The notes: generated by a model from the letters alone, not told the origin. A stretch of 64,000 nt of DNA from Saccharofermentans sp. (GCA_024403855.1 JAKSRC010000012.1:1-64000); one strand, 5' to 3'; numbered from the stretch's first letter, positions 54,628-63,777 are shown. Made by a program: numbers and translations.

Positions 54628-55605
54628 ATGGCTGCAGGTTTTGATTTGAAGTATGGTGAATACAAGAAAGGCAACTTATCTGACGATGAGATGTGGTCTG
54701 CTTTTGCTTATTTATTCTCTTCAAAATCTGTAAACGATACCAGTTATAAGTTTGGTTTTCTCAAAGCTATTCTTGATAATCTTTATAATGTTGATAACAA
54801 TCTCACATTAAACTTTGACCAGCTGTTTTCTAAATTTACAGAGGTTTATTGGAACCTTGTTCTTAAGCATGGTATAAGACAAAAACGTCTTGTTAAAGAT
54901 GGTAGAATCTCTTCCCTTGAAGGAATCTTATATGATGCGCAAGAAAGATATGGCCTAGAACGCTGTATTCCCTACGAGAGCCTCTCTCTGGAGATGATTA
55001 ATGATATTACTCATAAAGTTAAGCAGAAGTGCAAACAGAACGTTGTAGGGGCATTGTACGCCGATCTACAGGAATGCTTATACTCGTTCGATAAGAAAGC
55101 AGAAACGCTTACATTCAATCCGGTAATGTATGAATTTGTTTGTAAGCATAAAGTTGCTATTGAGAAACTCAATTACTATGAATGGGCTCGCTTCCTGGAA
55201 AAGGTTAATAAAGATGATGTTATGGATCATTTGCTCAGTAAGATAGATGAGAGTTCCAAGCGCAATAATCTCAAGTATTATCGTAATATCCTCTTTGAAG
55301 AATTTGAGAGTAAATGCTTCTACTGTCATAAAGAAGTATCCGTTGATGCTGTAGCAGTAGATCACTTTATACCATGGTCTTTCATTAAGGATGATAACTT
55401 ATGGAACTTTGTCTTAGCTTGTCCTAAGTGCAACAGCAGCAAGAGTGATAAGCTAGCTGATAACCGTTTCTTAGACCTTCTCGTAAAGCGTAATAACTTC
55501 ATACTCGTTGAGAAGCATACAGAGATGAAAACATACTCAGCTGACCGTCTGCTTAAGATATATGAGTTTGCTATGGCAAATGGTTATGATAGCTGGAAGA
55601 AATAA
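54628..55605 (+). CDS. HNH endonuclease-domain protein
   Basis: The 325-residue protein has a helical N-terminal part of 220 residues with no known domain and a C-terminal HNH nuclease: Cys230-x2-Cys233, the DH pair at 245-246 (AVDHFIPW), Asn260 (NLWNFVLAC) and Cys265-x2-Cys268. The two CxxC pairs bind structural zinc, while the Asp-His and Asn are the catalytic set. HNH proteins of this kind often lie next to DUF3427 helicases in restriction-like loci; here the helicase gene ends 715 bases upstream. GGATT precedes the ATG. It could cut foreign DNA recognised or unwound by the helicase; this is an inference. Confidence 0.85.
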   Translation: MAAGFDLKYGEYKKGNLSDDEMWSAFAYLFSSKSVNDTSYKFGFLKAILDNLYNVDNNLTLNFDQLFSKFTEVYWNLVLKHGIRQKRLVKDGRISSLEGILYDAQERYGLERCIPYESLSLEMINDITHKVKQKCKQNVVGALYADLQECLYSFDKKAETLTFNPVMYEFVCKHKVAIEKLNYYEWARFLEKVNKDDVMDHLLSKIDESSKRNNLKYYRNILFEEFESKCFYCHKEVSVDAVAVDHFIPWSFIKDDNLWNFVLACPKCNSSKSDKLADNRFLDLLVKRNNFILVEKHTEMKTYSADRLLKIYEFAMANGYDSWKK

Positions 55606-55653
55606 CTAAGCCCTTCCATTAAGACAACGATTGCAGAAAATTTACTTACTAAT

Positions 55654-55687
55654 AAAAATAGCTGACTCCAATCTGAAGTCAGCTATT
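55654..55687 (-). terminator. Terminator of the purine permease gene
   Basis: A perfect 11-bp stem AATAGCTGACT (55657-55667) with AGTCAGCTATT (55677-55687); on the minus strand TTTTTATT follows. The plus side has a weaker T run, so some bidirectional use with the HNH gene is possible. Confidence 0.82.
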
Positions 55688-55716
55688 ACTTTGCAAAAAT
55701 TGTTTCTTAGTTCAAA

Positions 55717-57150
55717 TCAAGCCTTAGCTTCTTTCTTTTCCTTTGGGAGGAGGATGTTAAGAAGAATAGCTGCCATAGCAGCAGGAACGATACCTGAGCC
55801 ACCAAATACGAGTTTTACAAGCTCTGGAACGTGAGCAAGGATTGCTGAGTTAGAACCCATGCCGTAACCAACACCAAGAGCTACAGAAACGATTGTTAAG
55901 TTTCTGGCTGTAAGGGGTGTCTTTGTGATGAGCTGGATACCACTTACTACAATTGATGAGAACATCATAACAGCTGCACCACCAAGAACTGCCTGAGGCA
56001 TGATCGATACGATAGCAGCGAGCTTAGGGCAAAGACCACAGAGGATAAGGAAGATCGCACCTGTTGAAAGAGCAAATCTGTTAACGACCTTAGTCATTGC
56101 AACAAGACCAACGTTCTGGCTGAATGATGTGTTAGGAAGAACACCAAAGAGTGCAGCAAAGCTTGATCCTAAACCGTCACAGATAACGCCGCCTGAGAGC
56201 TCCTTATCAGTCGCTTCTCTGTTAAGGCCACCTTCCATAACACCGGAGATATCACCAACTGTCTCAACAGCTGTAACGATGAACATGATCAATACAGGAA
56301 GAATAGCGCGGAGGTCAAATACAGGCTTAACCGGGAGGATCTTAGGAATCTCAAACCACTTTGCATCAGCTACTTTCTGGAAGTTTAATACCCATCCCTT
56401 TGTGTACTCGATCACTTCGCCGTTTTCATTTACAAATGTACCTGTCTTTGAGAGGAAAAGGCCCATAATGAAAGCTGCCACATAACCGCAAAGGATGCCG
56501 ATAAGGATTGAAGATGAGCTCAAAGCTCCTTTTGTACCATGCTTGAAGATAAGGATTACTACAAGTACGAAGAGCGCAAGGAGAAGGTTTTCGACTGAAC
56601 CGAAATCCTTTGCATTGTTACCACCACCAAATGAGTTGATACCTACAGAGATAAGGCTCAAACCAATTGAGAGAACTACAGTACCTGTAACAACTGACGG
56701 GAAGAATTTTCGAAGTGGCTTTAAGAAGAAACCGAGGATACCTTCAAAGATACCTCCGATAATTGATGCACCCATAATTGCACCGTATGCGATAATGCCG
56801 CCACCCATTGATGCTGCTACGCTATTAAACACTCCGATAAAGCCTGAAGATGTACCCATAATGATAGGCACCTTTCCACCAACAGGACCGATAGAAAAGA
56901 GCTGTACAAGTGTTACTACACCTGCTATAAGCATTGCGTTTTGAAGTAGGCTAAGCTGAAGTGCAGCAAATTCTCCGCCTGCAAGTCCACACGCACTGGT
57001 GATAATAAGAAGTGGTGTGAGGTTTCCTACGAACATTGCAAGTACATGCTGAAGTCCGAGAGGAATTGCCTGTCCGATTGAAAGCTTACCCTCAAACTTA
57101 AAAGCTTCATCAGACAGAGCAAAAGCTTTCTTTTTCGTTTCCTTACTCAT
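55717..57150 (-). CDS. NCS2 family purine (xanthine/urate) permease
   Basis: The 477-residue membrane protein has about 12-14 hydrophobic segments and NCS2 signatures: LGLQHVLAMFVGNLTPLLI in the first helix, PVGGKVPIIMGTSSGFIG, MFIVTAVETVGDISG and the NAT motif QNVGLVAMTK. NCS2 carriers import uracil, xanthine or urate by proton symport. The gene follows the xanthine dehydrogenase operon by 61 bases in the same direction, so xanthine or urate is the likely substrate; uracil is less likely. AGGAGT lies upstream of the ATG. It is terminated at 55654-55687. Confidence 0.9.
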   Translation of the reverse strand: MSKETKKKAFALSDEAFKFEGKLSIGQAIPLGLQHVLAMFVGNLTPLLIITSACGLAGGEFAALQLSLLQNAMLIAGVVTLVQLFSIGPVGGKVPIIMGTSSGFIGVFNSVAASMGGGIIAYGAIMGASIIGGIFEGILGFFLKPLRKFFPSVVTGTVVLSIGLSLISVGINSFGGGNNAKDFGSVENLLLALFVLVVILIFKHGTKGALSSSSILIGILCGYVAAFIMGLFLSKTGTFVNENGEVIEYTKGWVLNFQKVADAKWFEIPKILPVKPVFDLRAILPVLIMFIVTAVETVGDISGVMEGGLNREATDKELSGGVICDGLGSSFAALFGVLPNTSFSQNVGLVAMTKVVNRFALSTGAIFLILCGLCPKLAAIVSIMPQAVLGGAAVMMFSSIVVSGIQLITKTPLTARNLTIVSVALGVGYGMGSNSAILAHVPELVKLVFGGSGIVPAAMAAILLNILLPKEKKEAKA

Positions 57151-57211
57151 AAAAGTACTCCTAATGTATTTTCAAAATAATATTTGAATCTTAGTTGGTG
57201 CAATATAAGCC

Positions 57212-59509
57212 TTATTTCCCCTCAGGCTTTGTCATTGCGATTTTTTCGGGTGTGATAGGAATCTCACGGTGCCATACACCTGTTGCTCGATAGATAGCGT
57301 GTGTAATAGCAGGTGCGGGTGTATTAATTACGATCTCACCGATAGATTTGGCACCAAACGGACCTGTCGGTTCAAAGCTGTGCTCAAACTCAACCTTGAG
57401 ATTGCCCATATCTAGTCTGGTTGGAAGTCTATACTGCATCAGTGAAGATTCGATCAGCTTTCCATCAGCGTTATAAGTGACATTCTCCATAAGGGTGTGT
57501 CCGATACCCTGAACAATACCACCCTCAGCCTGAATTCTTGCAAGCGCCGGGTTGATCGGGATACCACAGTCAACGACTGACATAAAGTCGATGATCTTTA
57601 CTTCTCCTGTAAGCTTATCAAGCTCAATTTCGACCATACCAACCATAAAAGGCGGCGGTGATACGGGAGAACTGTGAGAAGCAGATGCTTCAGCAATATG
57701 TGGATTATTAAGCTGGGCCTTAACACCGATTTCTGAAAGAGAAACGCTCTCGTCGGTGTTGATTCTCTTAATCTTTCCATCTTCAAAATACATTTCTTCT
57801 TCAGTGCAGTTGAGAAGTCCGGCAGCGATAGTGCACATCTTCTGCTTTAACTCCATACAAGCCTTCTCTACGGCTTTACCGGTGATGTAAGTAGTAGAAG
57901 ACGCATATGAACCTGAATCGTATGGAGAAGCGTCTGTATCGGCACCGAATACAGATACATCGTCTACTGAACAGTCCATGAATTCAGCTACCATCTGGGC
58001 AAGGATCGTATCACATCCCGTACCCATATCGGCAGCACCGATGAGGAGCATAAAGGATCCGTCTTCAGTAAGTTTTACTGTTGCAGATCCAACGTCCAGA
58101 TTAGAAATACAGGAACCCTGCATGGCCATACCCATGCCTGCGGCTCTTACTTTGCCATTTCCCATATCACGGACAGGATATTTCTCATCCCACTTGAACA
58201 TTTCTTTACAGTGGTCAAGACAACGGTCGAGAGCACATGCACTTGCAAGCTCGTTATAGTAAGCAGGCATAATCATGCCTTCCTTGAGCATATTCTTATA
58301 ACGAATCTCAGTTGGATCCATACCAATCATCTCAGCGAGCTCGTTAACAGTAGTCTCGAGTGCGAAGATACCCTGAGTAGCGCCGTAGCCACGGTAAGCA
58401 CCGGCCGCCATTGTATTTGTATAAACAACGTCGTAGTCAAAGCGGAATGCCTCAAGGCTTCCTGTATACATAGGAATTGACTTATGACCGGAAAGACCTA
58501 CTGTCGTTGGTCCGTGCTCACCATAAGCACCGGTATTAGAGAGTGTATAGATATCAAGAACTCTGATCTTACCTTCCCTGCTAGCGCCAAGTCTTACGCG
58601 AACTTCCATCTCATGACGAGGGGATCCTGCGATCTGAGATTCTTCTCTTGAGAAGATAATCATTGCGGGACGACCTGTCTTATATGTAACGAAAGCCGGA
58701 TAAACTTCACTTACAGCAGTCTGCTTGGCACCAAAACCGCCACCGATACGTGGCTTTTCTACTCGAATCATGGTCTTAGGAATTCCTAACGCATGTGAGA
58801 GTATACGTCTTACGTGGAAGACAATCTGTGTTGAAGAAATAACATGAAGACGGCCGTATCTATCCATAGAAGTATAAGTACGGAAAGTCTCCATCATTGC
58901 CTGATTGTAAGCCTTTGTGTGATAAGTACGGTCAAGTACGATATCACAGTCGTTCATTATCGCGTCAACATCGCCTTCAGAAGTTCTTTCACTGGCAACA
59001 AGGTTACGACGGTTATTTCCGCCAACTTCGCATGGCGCAACCCAGTTGTCCTCAGGGTGAACTAAGAGCTCGTTATCTTTAGCAGTATGGAAATCAAGAA
59101 TAGCGTCTAAGATCTCGTATTTAACCTTGATAAGTTTAAGAGCTTTTTCAGCTGCTTTTTCATTCTCAGCAGCAACGATAGCAACAACATCGCCAACAAA
59201 ACGCACATGCCTGTCGATAATTAAGCGATCGTATGGTGATGCTTCAGGATATGTCTGACCGGCATTTGTGAATCTGTTATTAGGAACATCTTCCCAGGTA
59301 TAAACATCAACTACACCCGGAACAAGTTTTGCTATCTTGGTGTCAATTTCAGAAACGATTGCATTAGCGTGTGGGCTTCTTAAAAGCTTAACAACGAGAG
59401 CATCATTTGGAACAACGTCTTCTACGTAAACCGGCTTGCCAAGCAAAAGCTGCATTGAGTCTTTCTTACGAACTGATTTATTGATGGAGTTGTAATTCTT
59501 GTGTTCCAT
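57212..59509 (-). CDS. Xanthine dehydrogenase, molybdenum-binding subunit
   Basis: The 765-residue protein is of the xanthine oxidase family large subunit. Motifs seen include the a/b hammerhead start (LLGKPVYVEDVVPNDALVVKLLRS), QAMMETFRTYTSMD, RIGGGFGAKQ, AAGAYRGYGATQG, AADMGTGCDTIL and GPFGAKSIGEIVINTPAPA, whose Glu is in the position of the base of this family. It binds the molybdenum cofactor and hydroxylates a purine or related heterocycle. A split three-subunit form (Mo, FeS, FAD) is usual in Clostridia. The operon order is FAD, FeS, Mo, then permease. GGAGG precedes the ATG; the FeS gene stops 2 bases before it. The permease neighbour supports xanthine or hypoxanthine, but other azaheterocycles or nicotinate cannot be excluded. 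Confidence 0.88.
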   Translation of the reverse strand: MEHKNYNSINKSVRKKDSMQLLLGKPVYVEDVVPNDALVVKLLRSPHANAIVSEIDTKIAKLVPGVVDVYTWEDVPNNRFTNAGQTYPEASPYDRLIIDRHVRFVGDVVAIVAAENEKAAEKALKLIKVKYEILDAILDFHTAKDNELLVHPEDNWVAPCEVGGNNRRNLVASERTSEGDVDAIMNDCDIVLDRTYHTKAYNQAMMETFRTYTSMDRYGRLHVISSTQIVFHVRRILSHALGIPKTMIRVEKPRIGGGFGAKQTAVSEVYPAFVTYKTGRPAMIIFSREESQIAGSPRHEMEVRVRLGASREGKIRVLDIYTLSNTGAYGEHGPTTVGLSGHKSIPMYTGSLEAFRFDYDVVYTNTMAAGAYRGYGATQGIFALETTVNELAEMIGMDPTEIRYKNMLKEGMIMPAYYNELASACALDRCLDHCKEMFKWDEKYPVRDMGNGKVRAAGMGMAMQGSCISNLDVGSATVKLTEDGSFMLLIGAADMGTGCDTILAQMVAEFMDCSVDDVSVFGADTDASPYDSGSYASSTTYITGKAVEKACMELKQKMCTIAAGLLNCTEEEMYFEDGKIKRINTDESVSLSEIGVKAQLNNPHIAEASASHSSPVSPPPFMVGMVEIELDKLTGEVKIIDFMSVVDCGIPINPALARIQAEGGIVQGIGHTLMENVTYNADGKLIESSLMQYRLPTRLDMGNLKVEFEHSFEPTGPFGAKSIGEIVINTPAPAITHAIYRATGVWHREIPITPEKIAMTKPEGK

Positions 59510-59511
59510 TA

Positions 59512-59982
59512 TTACGCCTCCTTATTCTTTTCGCGACTGTTAAGAAAATTGCGAATTCCACGAAGCTGACCTTCGTAACCACTACAGCGGCAGAGGTTAC
59601 CTGCAAGGAAACTCTTGATCTCATCGTCAGTCGGATCAGGGTTAGTTCTTAAGAGAGCAATTGTATTCATTACAAAACCCGGGTTACAGAAACCACACTG
59701 GTCAGCGCCCTGATCTGCGATAAAGCCTACAAACTCAGAAGCTTCTTCTGTCAGACCTTCAAGAGTATAGATCGTATGTCCGTTTGCTCTTGCTGTAAGA
59801 AGAGAACAGGACAAAACCGGCATATCGTCCATAAGTACAGTACAAAGGCCACAGTTAGATGTCTCGCATCCACGCTTTACACTGTAGCATCTGTGGTCAC
59901 GAAGAAAATCGATAAGAAGTGAATCGTCAGAAACTGTATCAGTAATCTTTTTGCCGTTTAAAGTAAGACTGATTTCGATCAT
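59512..59982 (-). CDS. Xanthine dehydrogenase, 2Fe-2S subunit
   Basis: The 156-residue protein has eight Cys in the family pattern: Cys39, 44, 47 and 59 for the plant-ferredoxin-like cluster, and Cys96, 99, 131 and 133 for the second cluster (QCGFCNPG, LCRCSGY). It passes electrons from the molybdenum site to FAD. GGAGGG lies upstream of the ATG, which overlaps the end of the FAD gene by 4 bases. Confidence 0.94.
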   Translation of the reverse strand: MIEISLTLNGKKITDTVSDDSLLIDFLRDHRCYSVKRGCETSNCGLCTVLMDDMPVLSCSLLTARANGHTIYTLEGLTEEASEFVGFIADQGADQCGFCNPGFVMNTIALLRTNPDPTDDEIKSFLAGNLCRCSGYEGQLRGIRNFLNSREKNKEA

Positions 59983-60767
59983 GAGATACCCTCCATTTCC
60001 TTGATATTTCTTTCTGTAAGAACCTTGATGAGGTGTGTTCTATATTCAGAAGAACCTCGCAGATTAGAGCCTGTCGGAGAAGATGCAGCGACATATTCAG
60101 AGAAAGCTTTGACAGAAGACTCATTAACATCAGCCAATAATCTGTTCTCATCAGTAATAAGAATTGCTTTATTTGGTCTGGCTCCTATAACGGTACGATA
60201 TGTATCATCAATTACTGAAGTAGCACATGTGATAACAGGGAAATCAGTACGCTGGTTTCTCATTGAACTGTAAGTAATTTTGACAGGTGTCTTCTTTACA
60301 ATGATTCTTACGAGAATATCCTTGTCTCGCTTCATATTGGCAAACTCTGAAAGCGGAATAATGCCGCCTTTATAAAGCTCAACATAGCTATCAAGAGCTA
60401 AGAAAACTGTAAGTACATCAGAAAAACCAAAGCGTCCCCAGATGCTTCCTCCGACAGTAGCCAGGTTTCTGAACTGGACACCAACAATGTCCTTTACAGA
60501 ATTCCTGATCGCGTTATTCGTGTATCTGTTAAGAGATTCGTTAAGTTCTATATCGCGAAGGGATACCATAGCACCAATTGAGAACTGCTCGTCATCCTCT
60601 TCGATCTTATCAAGACCTAAATCACATAAATCAATGGCAGTTTTGATTTTGTTGTTGCCCATTTTTATCCAGAGCATACCGCCTATAATCTGGCTGCCTT
60701 TTGCCACATTAAGCTCATAAGCTTCTTCGAGGCTTTTAGCACGTACATATTTGTCTATCGTTACCAT
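59979..60767 (-). CDS. Xanthine dehydrogenase, FAD-binding subunit
   Basis: The 262-residue protein has the two FAD-binding stretches of the family in place: KGSQIIGGMLWIKMG (about 23-37) and RNLATVGGSIWGRFGFSD (about 99-116), followed by a CO dehydrogenase flavoprotein C-terminal domain. It is the first gene of the operon and transfers electrons to NAD or another acceptor. The ribosome site (GGATTTT) is weak. The operon promoter must lie in 60768-60840; TTGATA and TATTAA boxes are present there but poorly spaced. Confidence 0.88.
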   Translation of the reverse strand: MVTIDKYVRAKSLEEAYELNVAKGSQIIGGMLWIKMGNNKIKTAIDLCDLGLDKIEEDDEQFSIGAMVSLRDIELNESLNRYTNNAIRNSVKDIVGVQFRNLATVGGSIWGRFGFSDVLTVFLALDSYVELYKGGIIPLSEFANMKRDKDILVRIIVKKTPVKITYSSMRNQRTDFPVITCATSVIDDTYRTVIGARPNKAILITDENRLLADVNESSVKAFSEYVAASSPTGSNLRGSSEYRTHLIKVLTERNIKEMEGIS

Positions 60768-60844
60768 TATTGAAAATCCTAATTTATTAATATTAATATG
60801 AGCATTCTATCAAGATATTAGTAGTTTGTGTTGAGAGATTTCGA

Positions 60845-60850
60845 TATAAT
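60845..60850 (+). promoter_or_regulatory. -10 element of the FecCD-type transporter operon
   Basis: A perfect TATAAT follows GA, 61 bases upstream of the ATG at 60911; the -35 is weak. The operator-like repeat starts on its last two bases. Confidence 0.5.
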
Positions 60851-60876
60851 CGTTGTAGTTTTTAATGTACAACGAT
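60849..60876. promoter_or_regulatory. ModE-type operator (28-bp inverted repeat)
   Basis: ATCGTTGTA (60849-60857) is perfectly inverted as TACAACGAT (60868-60876). Whole length 28 bp. This matches the shape of the E. coli ModE consensus, ATCGnTATATA-N6-TATATAnCGAT, in length and in outer bases ATCGnT and CGAT. It overlaps the end of the -10 and the expected start site, so binding should repress the transporter genes. Confidence 0.65.
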
Positions 60877-60910
60877 ATTCGTTAGTCATTTAGGAAAGAG
60901 GCATTTTATT

Positions 60911-62011
60911 ATGAAAAAATTTTTGGCTTTGATTCTTGTTTCAGCAATGCTCTTTGCTGTTGGCTGTAACTCAGTAACAGGAACCTCAGAAACTTCAGAA
61001 ATTACACAGGAACCCACTACTGAGACATCTTCTTCAGAGACAACGGCTGAGATAACTCCGATCGATAACAAAGTAACTTCATACCCTGTAACTATTACTG
61101 ATCAGGCAGGCAGAGAAGTAGTTATTGAAGAAGAGCCCAAAAATCTCGTAAGCGGTTATTACATCACTTCAAGTCTTTTTATCGCTCTTGGAATAGAAGA
61201 CCGAATGGTTGGTATTGAGTCAAGCCCGGAGAAAAGACCTATTTACGCACTTAGTCGTCCAGAGCTTTTAGAGCTTCCTCAGGTAGGTTCACAGAAGAAG
61301 TTTGATTTTGAAGCCTGCGTAGCTTTAGAGCCTGATCTGGTTGTTCTTCCAAAAAAGCTTAGTGATGTGGCTGAACAGCTTGAGGCATTAGGTATCGATG
61401 CTATTCTTGTAAATCCTGAGAATGAAGAAGGACTTATCGAGACGATAAATATCATATCTGTTGCTACAAATTCACAGAAAGAAGCAGACAAATTGCTCAC
61501 ATTCATCGATGGTGTTAAGAGCACACTTAAACAGTCACTTAGTGATGTTGATCCTGTTTCACTTTACCTTGGCGGAAATTCCAGCTTCTTATCAACAGCA
61601 GCTTCCGGTATGTATCAGTCAGATATGATCGCACTTGCCGGCGGAAAGAATGTTGGTGATGAGATTAATGATACATACTGGGTTGACGTCTCCTACGAGC
61701 AGATCCTTGCTTGGAATCCGCAGTATATTATCCTTGCATCTAATGCAGAGTATACTGTAGAAGACATTTTGAACGATAAGAGCCTTCAGCTTTGTGATGC
61801 AGTAAAGAATGGTAAAGTATATAAGCTTCCTTCAGATGCAGAAGCATGGGATAGCCCTATTCCCAGCTGTATCCTGGGTTCTTTGTGGATCGCTTCAGTA
61901 CTGTATCCGGATAGCATTTCAGAGGAAGATTGCAACAAGATAATTGAAGAATACTATGAGACATTCTATGGATTCAGCTACAGTTCAATTAAGCAGGCAG
62001 AAGCAGCATAA
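60911..62011 (+). CDS. ABC transporter substrate-binding lipoprotein (BtuF/FepB fold), probable molybdate/tungstate
   Basis: The 366-residue protein starts with a lipoprotein signal (MKKFLALILVSAMLFAVGC, Cys19 lipidated), then a Thr/Ser/Glu-rich linker and a class III metal-chelate-binding fold (TITDQAGREVVIEEEPKN, LFIALGIEDRMVGIE, FEACVALEPDLVVLP, WVDVSYEQILAWNPQYIILAS). Relatives bind haem, cobalamin, ferric siderophores or, in the Haemophilus MolABC type, molybdate and tungstate. The ModE-like gene downstream, the ModE-type operator and the xanthine dehydrogenase genes alongside favour molybdate. GGAAAGAGG precedes the ATG. It is the first gene of a four-gene operon. Confidence 0.85.
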   Translation: MKKFLALILVSAMLFAVGCNSVTGTSETSEITQEPTTETSSSETTAEITPIDNKVTSYPVTITDQAGREVVIEEEPKNLVSGYYITSSLFIALGIEDRMVGIESSPEKRPIYALSRPELLELPQVGSQKKFDFEACVALEPDLVVLPKKLSDVAEQLEALGIDAILVNPENEEGLIETINIISVATNSQKEADKLLTFIDGVKSTLKQSLSDVDPVSLYLGGNSSFLSTAASGMYQSDMIALAGGKNVGDEINDTYWVDVSYEQILAWNPQYIILASNAEYTVEDILNDKSLQLCDAVKNGKVYKLPSDAEAWDSPIPSCILGSLWIASVLYPDSISEEDCNKIIEEYYETFYGFSYSSIKQAEAA

Positions 62012-62978
62012 GAAAGAAATCTTGTGCTTTGTAATTGGGAGCGTACTTTTGTGCGCTCTCTTTTTGATTAGCCTTTTTATTGGAAAGTATCCATTCACAA
62101 TTGAAGGTCTTTTATCCGGTAACGAAAGGCAGTGGCTTATATTTAAAATGCTGCGACTATCCAGAAGCATAGTCGGAGTAATAGGAGGTTTTGCTTTAGG
62201 CGTTGCCGGATATATTTTCCAGACTGTATTTAGAAATCCGCTCGCATCTCCTGATATCATTGGAGTCGCCTCAGGTGCATCAGCCGGAGCAGCTTTTGGC
62301 ATCTTGTTTTTCTCTACCAGCCTGATGGTTACTGCATGCGCTTTTGGCGGTGCTTTTCTGGCAGTAGTCTTTACCCTTTTACTCGCATCAATAGACAGAA
62401 GTGGCAAAAACAGTACCGTTGTTCTGGCCGGAATTGCCGTTCATGCTTTAGCACAGACTATACTTATGTGCCTCAAACTTATTGCTGACCCGGAAAAGGA
62501 GTTAGCTTCTATTGAATACTGGATCATGGGAAGCCTTAACGGTATTAACTCGAATTCAATTAAATTCAATATTTTGCTTATCGCAATAAGTCTTGTTCTT
62601 CTTTTCGTGTTTCATAGAAAGGCAGTAATCCTGGCGTCAGATGAGGGCGAAGCAAAAATGCTTGGCCTTAATGTAAATGCTACAAGACTAATTGTTTTGC
62701 TTCTCTCTACAGTAGCGGTCGCATCTGTAGTCAGCATGGCGGGCCTCATTAGTTTTGTTGGACTGGTTGCTCCACATATTGCAAAAAGACTTATTAAAAA
62801 CAACAGCATCGCGACTATGTTTATGTGCGGAATTCTTGGTTCAATTCTTCTGGAGTCAGCTGATATTTTCGCACGAAGTGCAGCTCAGACCGAGCTTCCC
62901 GTAAGCGTCTTCACAAGCATTATCGGCGTTCCGTTCCTTGTTTTTATTATCTTAAAAGGAGGTTTAAAGCATGAGTAA
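61956..62978 (+). CDS. FecCD-type ABC transporter permease
   Basis: The protein of about 340 residues has some ten membrane helices and FecCD motifs: RLSRSIVGVIGGFALGVAGY, FRNPLASPDIIGVASGASAG and SMAGLISFVGLVAPHIAKR. It forms the membrane channel of the importer with the ATPase encoded next. The start is uncertain: in-frame ATG codons lie at 61956 and 61968 and a TTG at 61944, all within the end of the binding-protein gene, each with only a weak ribosome site. The end overlaps the ATPase gene by 8 bases. Confidence 0.88.
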   Translation: MRHSMDSATVQLSRQKQHKKEILCFVIGSVLLCALFLISLFIGKYPFTIEGLLSGNERQWLIFKMLRLSRSIVGVIGGFALGVAGYIFQTVFRNPLASPDIIGVASGASAGAAFGILFFSTSLMVTACAFGGAFLAVVFTLLLASIDRSGKNSTVVLAGIAVHALAQTILMCLKLIADPEKELASIEYWIMGSLNGINSNSIKFNILLIAISLVLLFVFHRKAVILASDEGEAKMLGLNVNATRLIVLLLSTVAVASVVSMAGLISFVGLVAPHIAKRLIKNNSIATMFMCGILGSILLESADIFARSAAQTELPVSVFTSIIGVPFLVFIILKGGLKHE

Positions 62979-63765
62979 TAACGCTATGTTATCAGTAAAA
63001 GACTTAACCTCCGGATATGGTGATAAAGTAATCCTCAATGGAATCAGCTTCGAAGTACGCAAGAACGAAGTCGTAGGTATACTTGGAGCAAACGGCTGTG
63101 GCAAAACAACTCTTATTAATTCGCTCTGCAGGATAATAAGCAGCAAGGGTGAAGTGCTTGTTGACGGTACCGATGTATCTACATGGTCCAACAGAGTATT
63201 TGCGCAAAATTGCAGCCTCGTACCTCAGAAAAGTGGCATAGGCATTGATATCTCTGTTTTAGATGTAGTTTTAATGGGATTTAATCCCTTTCTTTCGCTC
63301 ATGGCAAGACCGACTAAGGAAATGGTCACAAAAGCAGAAAAGCAGCTTAAAGTCTTTGCCCTAGAGGATAGGATGTACGATAACTTCCAAAACCTAAGCG
63401 AAGGACAAAAACAGATTGTAATTATTTGTAGAAGCTTAGTTACCGATACGAAGGTTTTGTTAATGGATGAGCCTGAAAGCTCGCTTGATTTTGCTATCAG
63501 ATACAGCATGCTTGATACAGTATCAAAGCAGATCAAAGAAACAGATAAATGCGCACTTATTTCTCTTCACGATGTTAATCTCGCACTGAGATACTGTGAT
63601 AAACTTTTATTAGTTAAAGACGACAGTATTTCTTCAGTGATCGACGTAACCGCTGAAGATAGAATTACAATTGAGCAGAAGCTCAAGACTATTTACGGTG
63701 ATATTAAGCTTTTGTCGGTACCTGATAGCGAGAACAAAGAATCTCTCATTATGGTTAAGGCTTAA
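62971..63765 (+). CDS. ABC transporter ATPase of the FecCD-type importer
   Basis: The 264-residue ATPase has Walker A GANGCGKT (39-46), Q loop Gln86 (CSLVPQKSG), signature LSEGQ (142-146), Walker B LLMDEPES (163-170) and H-loop His200 (ISLHDVN). The D loop has SSLD. It drives import through the permease encoded before it, whose gene end it overlaps. AAAGGAGG lies upstream of the ATG. The signature LSEGQ has Glu where LSGGQ is usual, a common variation. Confidence 0.93.
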   Translation: MSNNAMLSVKDLTSGYGDKVILNGISFEVRKNEVVGILGANGCGKTTLINSLCRIISSKGEVLVDGTDVSTWSNRVFAQNCSLVPQKSGIGIDISVLDVVLMGFNPFLSLMARPTKEMVTKAEKQLKVFALEDRMYDNFQNLSEGQKQIVIICRSLVTDTKVLLMDEPESSLDFAIRYSMLDTVSKQIKETDKCALISLHDVNLALRYCDKLLLVKDDSISSVIDVTAEDRITIEQKLKTIYGDIKLLSVPDSENKESLIMVKA

Positions 63766-63777
63766 TCTTGGAGATAT

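Noticed and set aside
60911..63765. Iron-siderophore or cobalamin importer
   Set aside because: The fold alone would allow it, but the ModE-like gene, the ModE-type operator and the molybdoenzyme neighbours favour molybdate or tungstate. It is kept only as an alternative.
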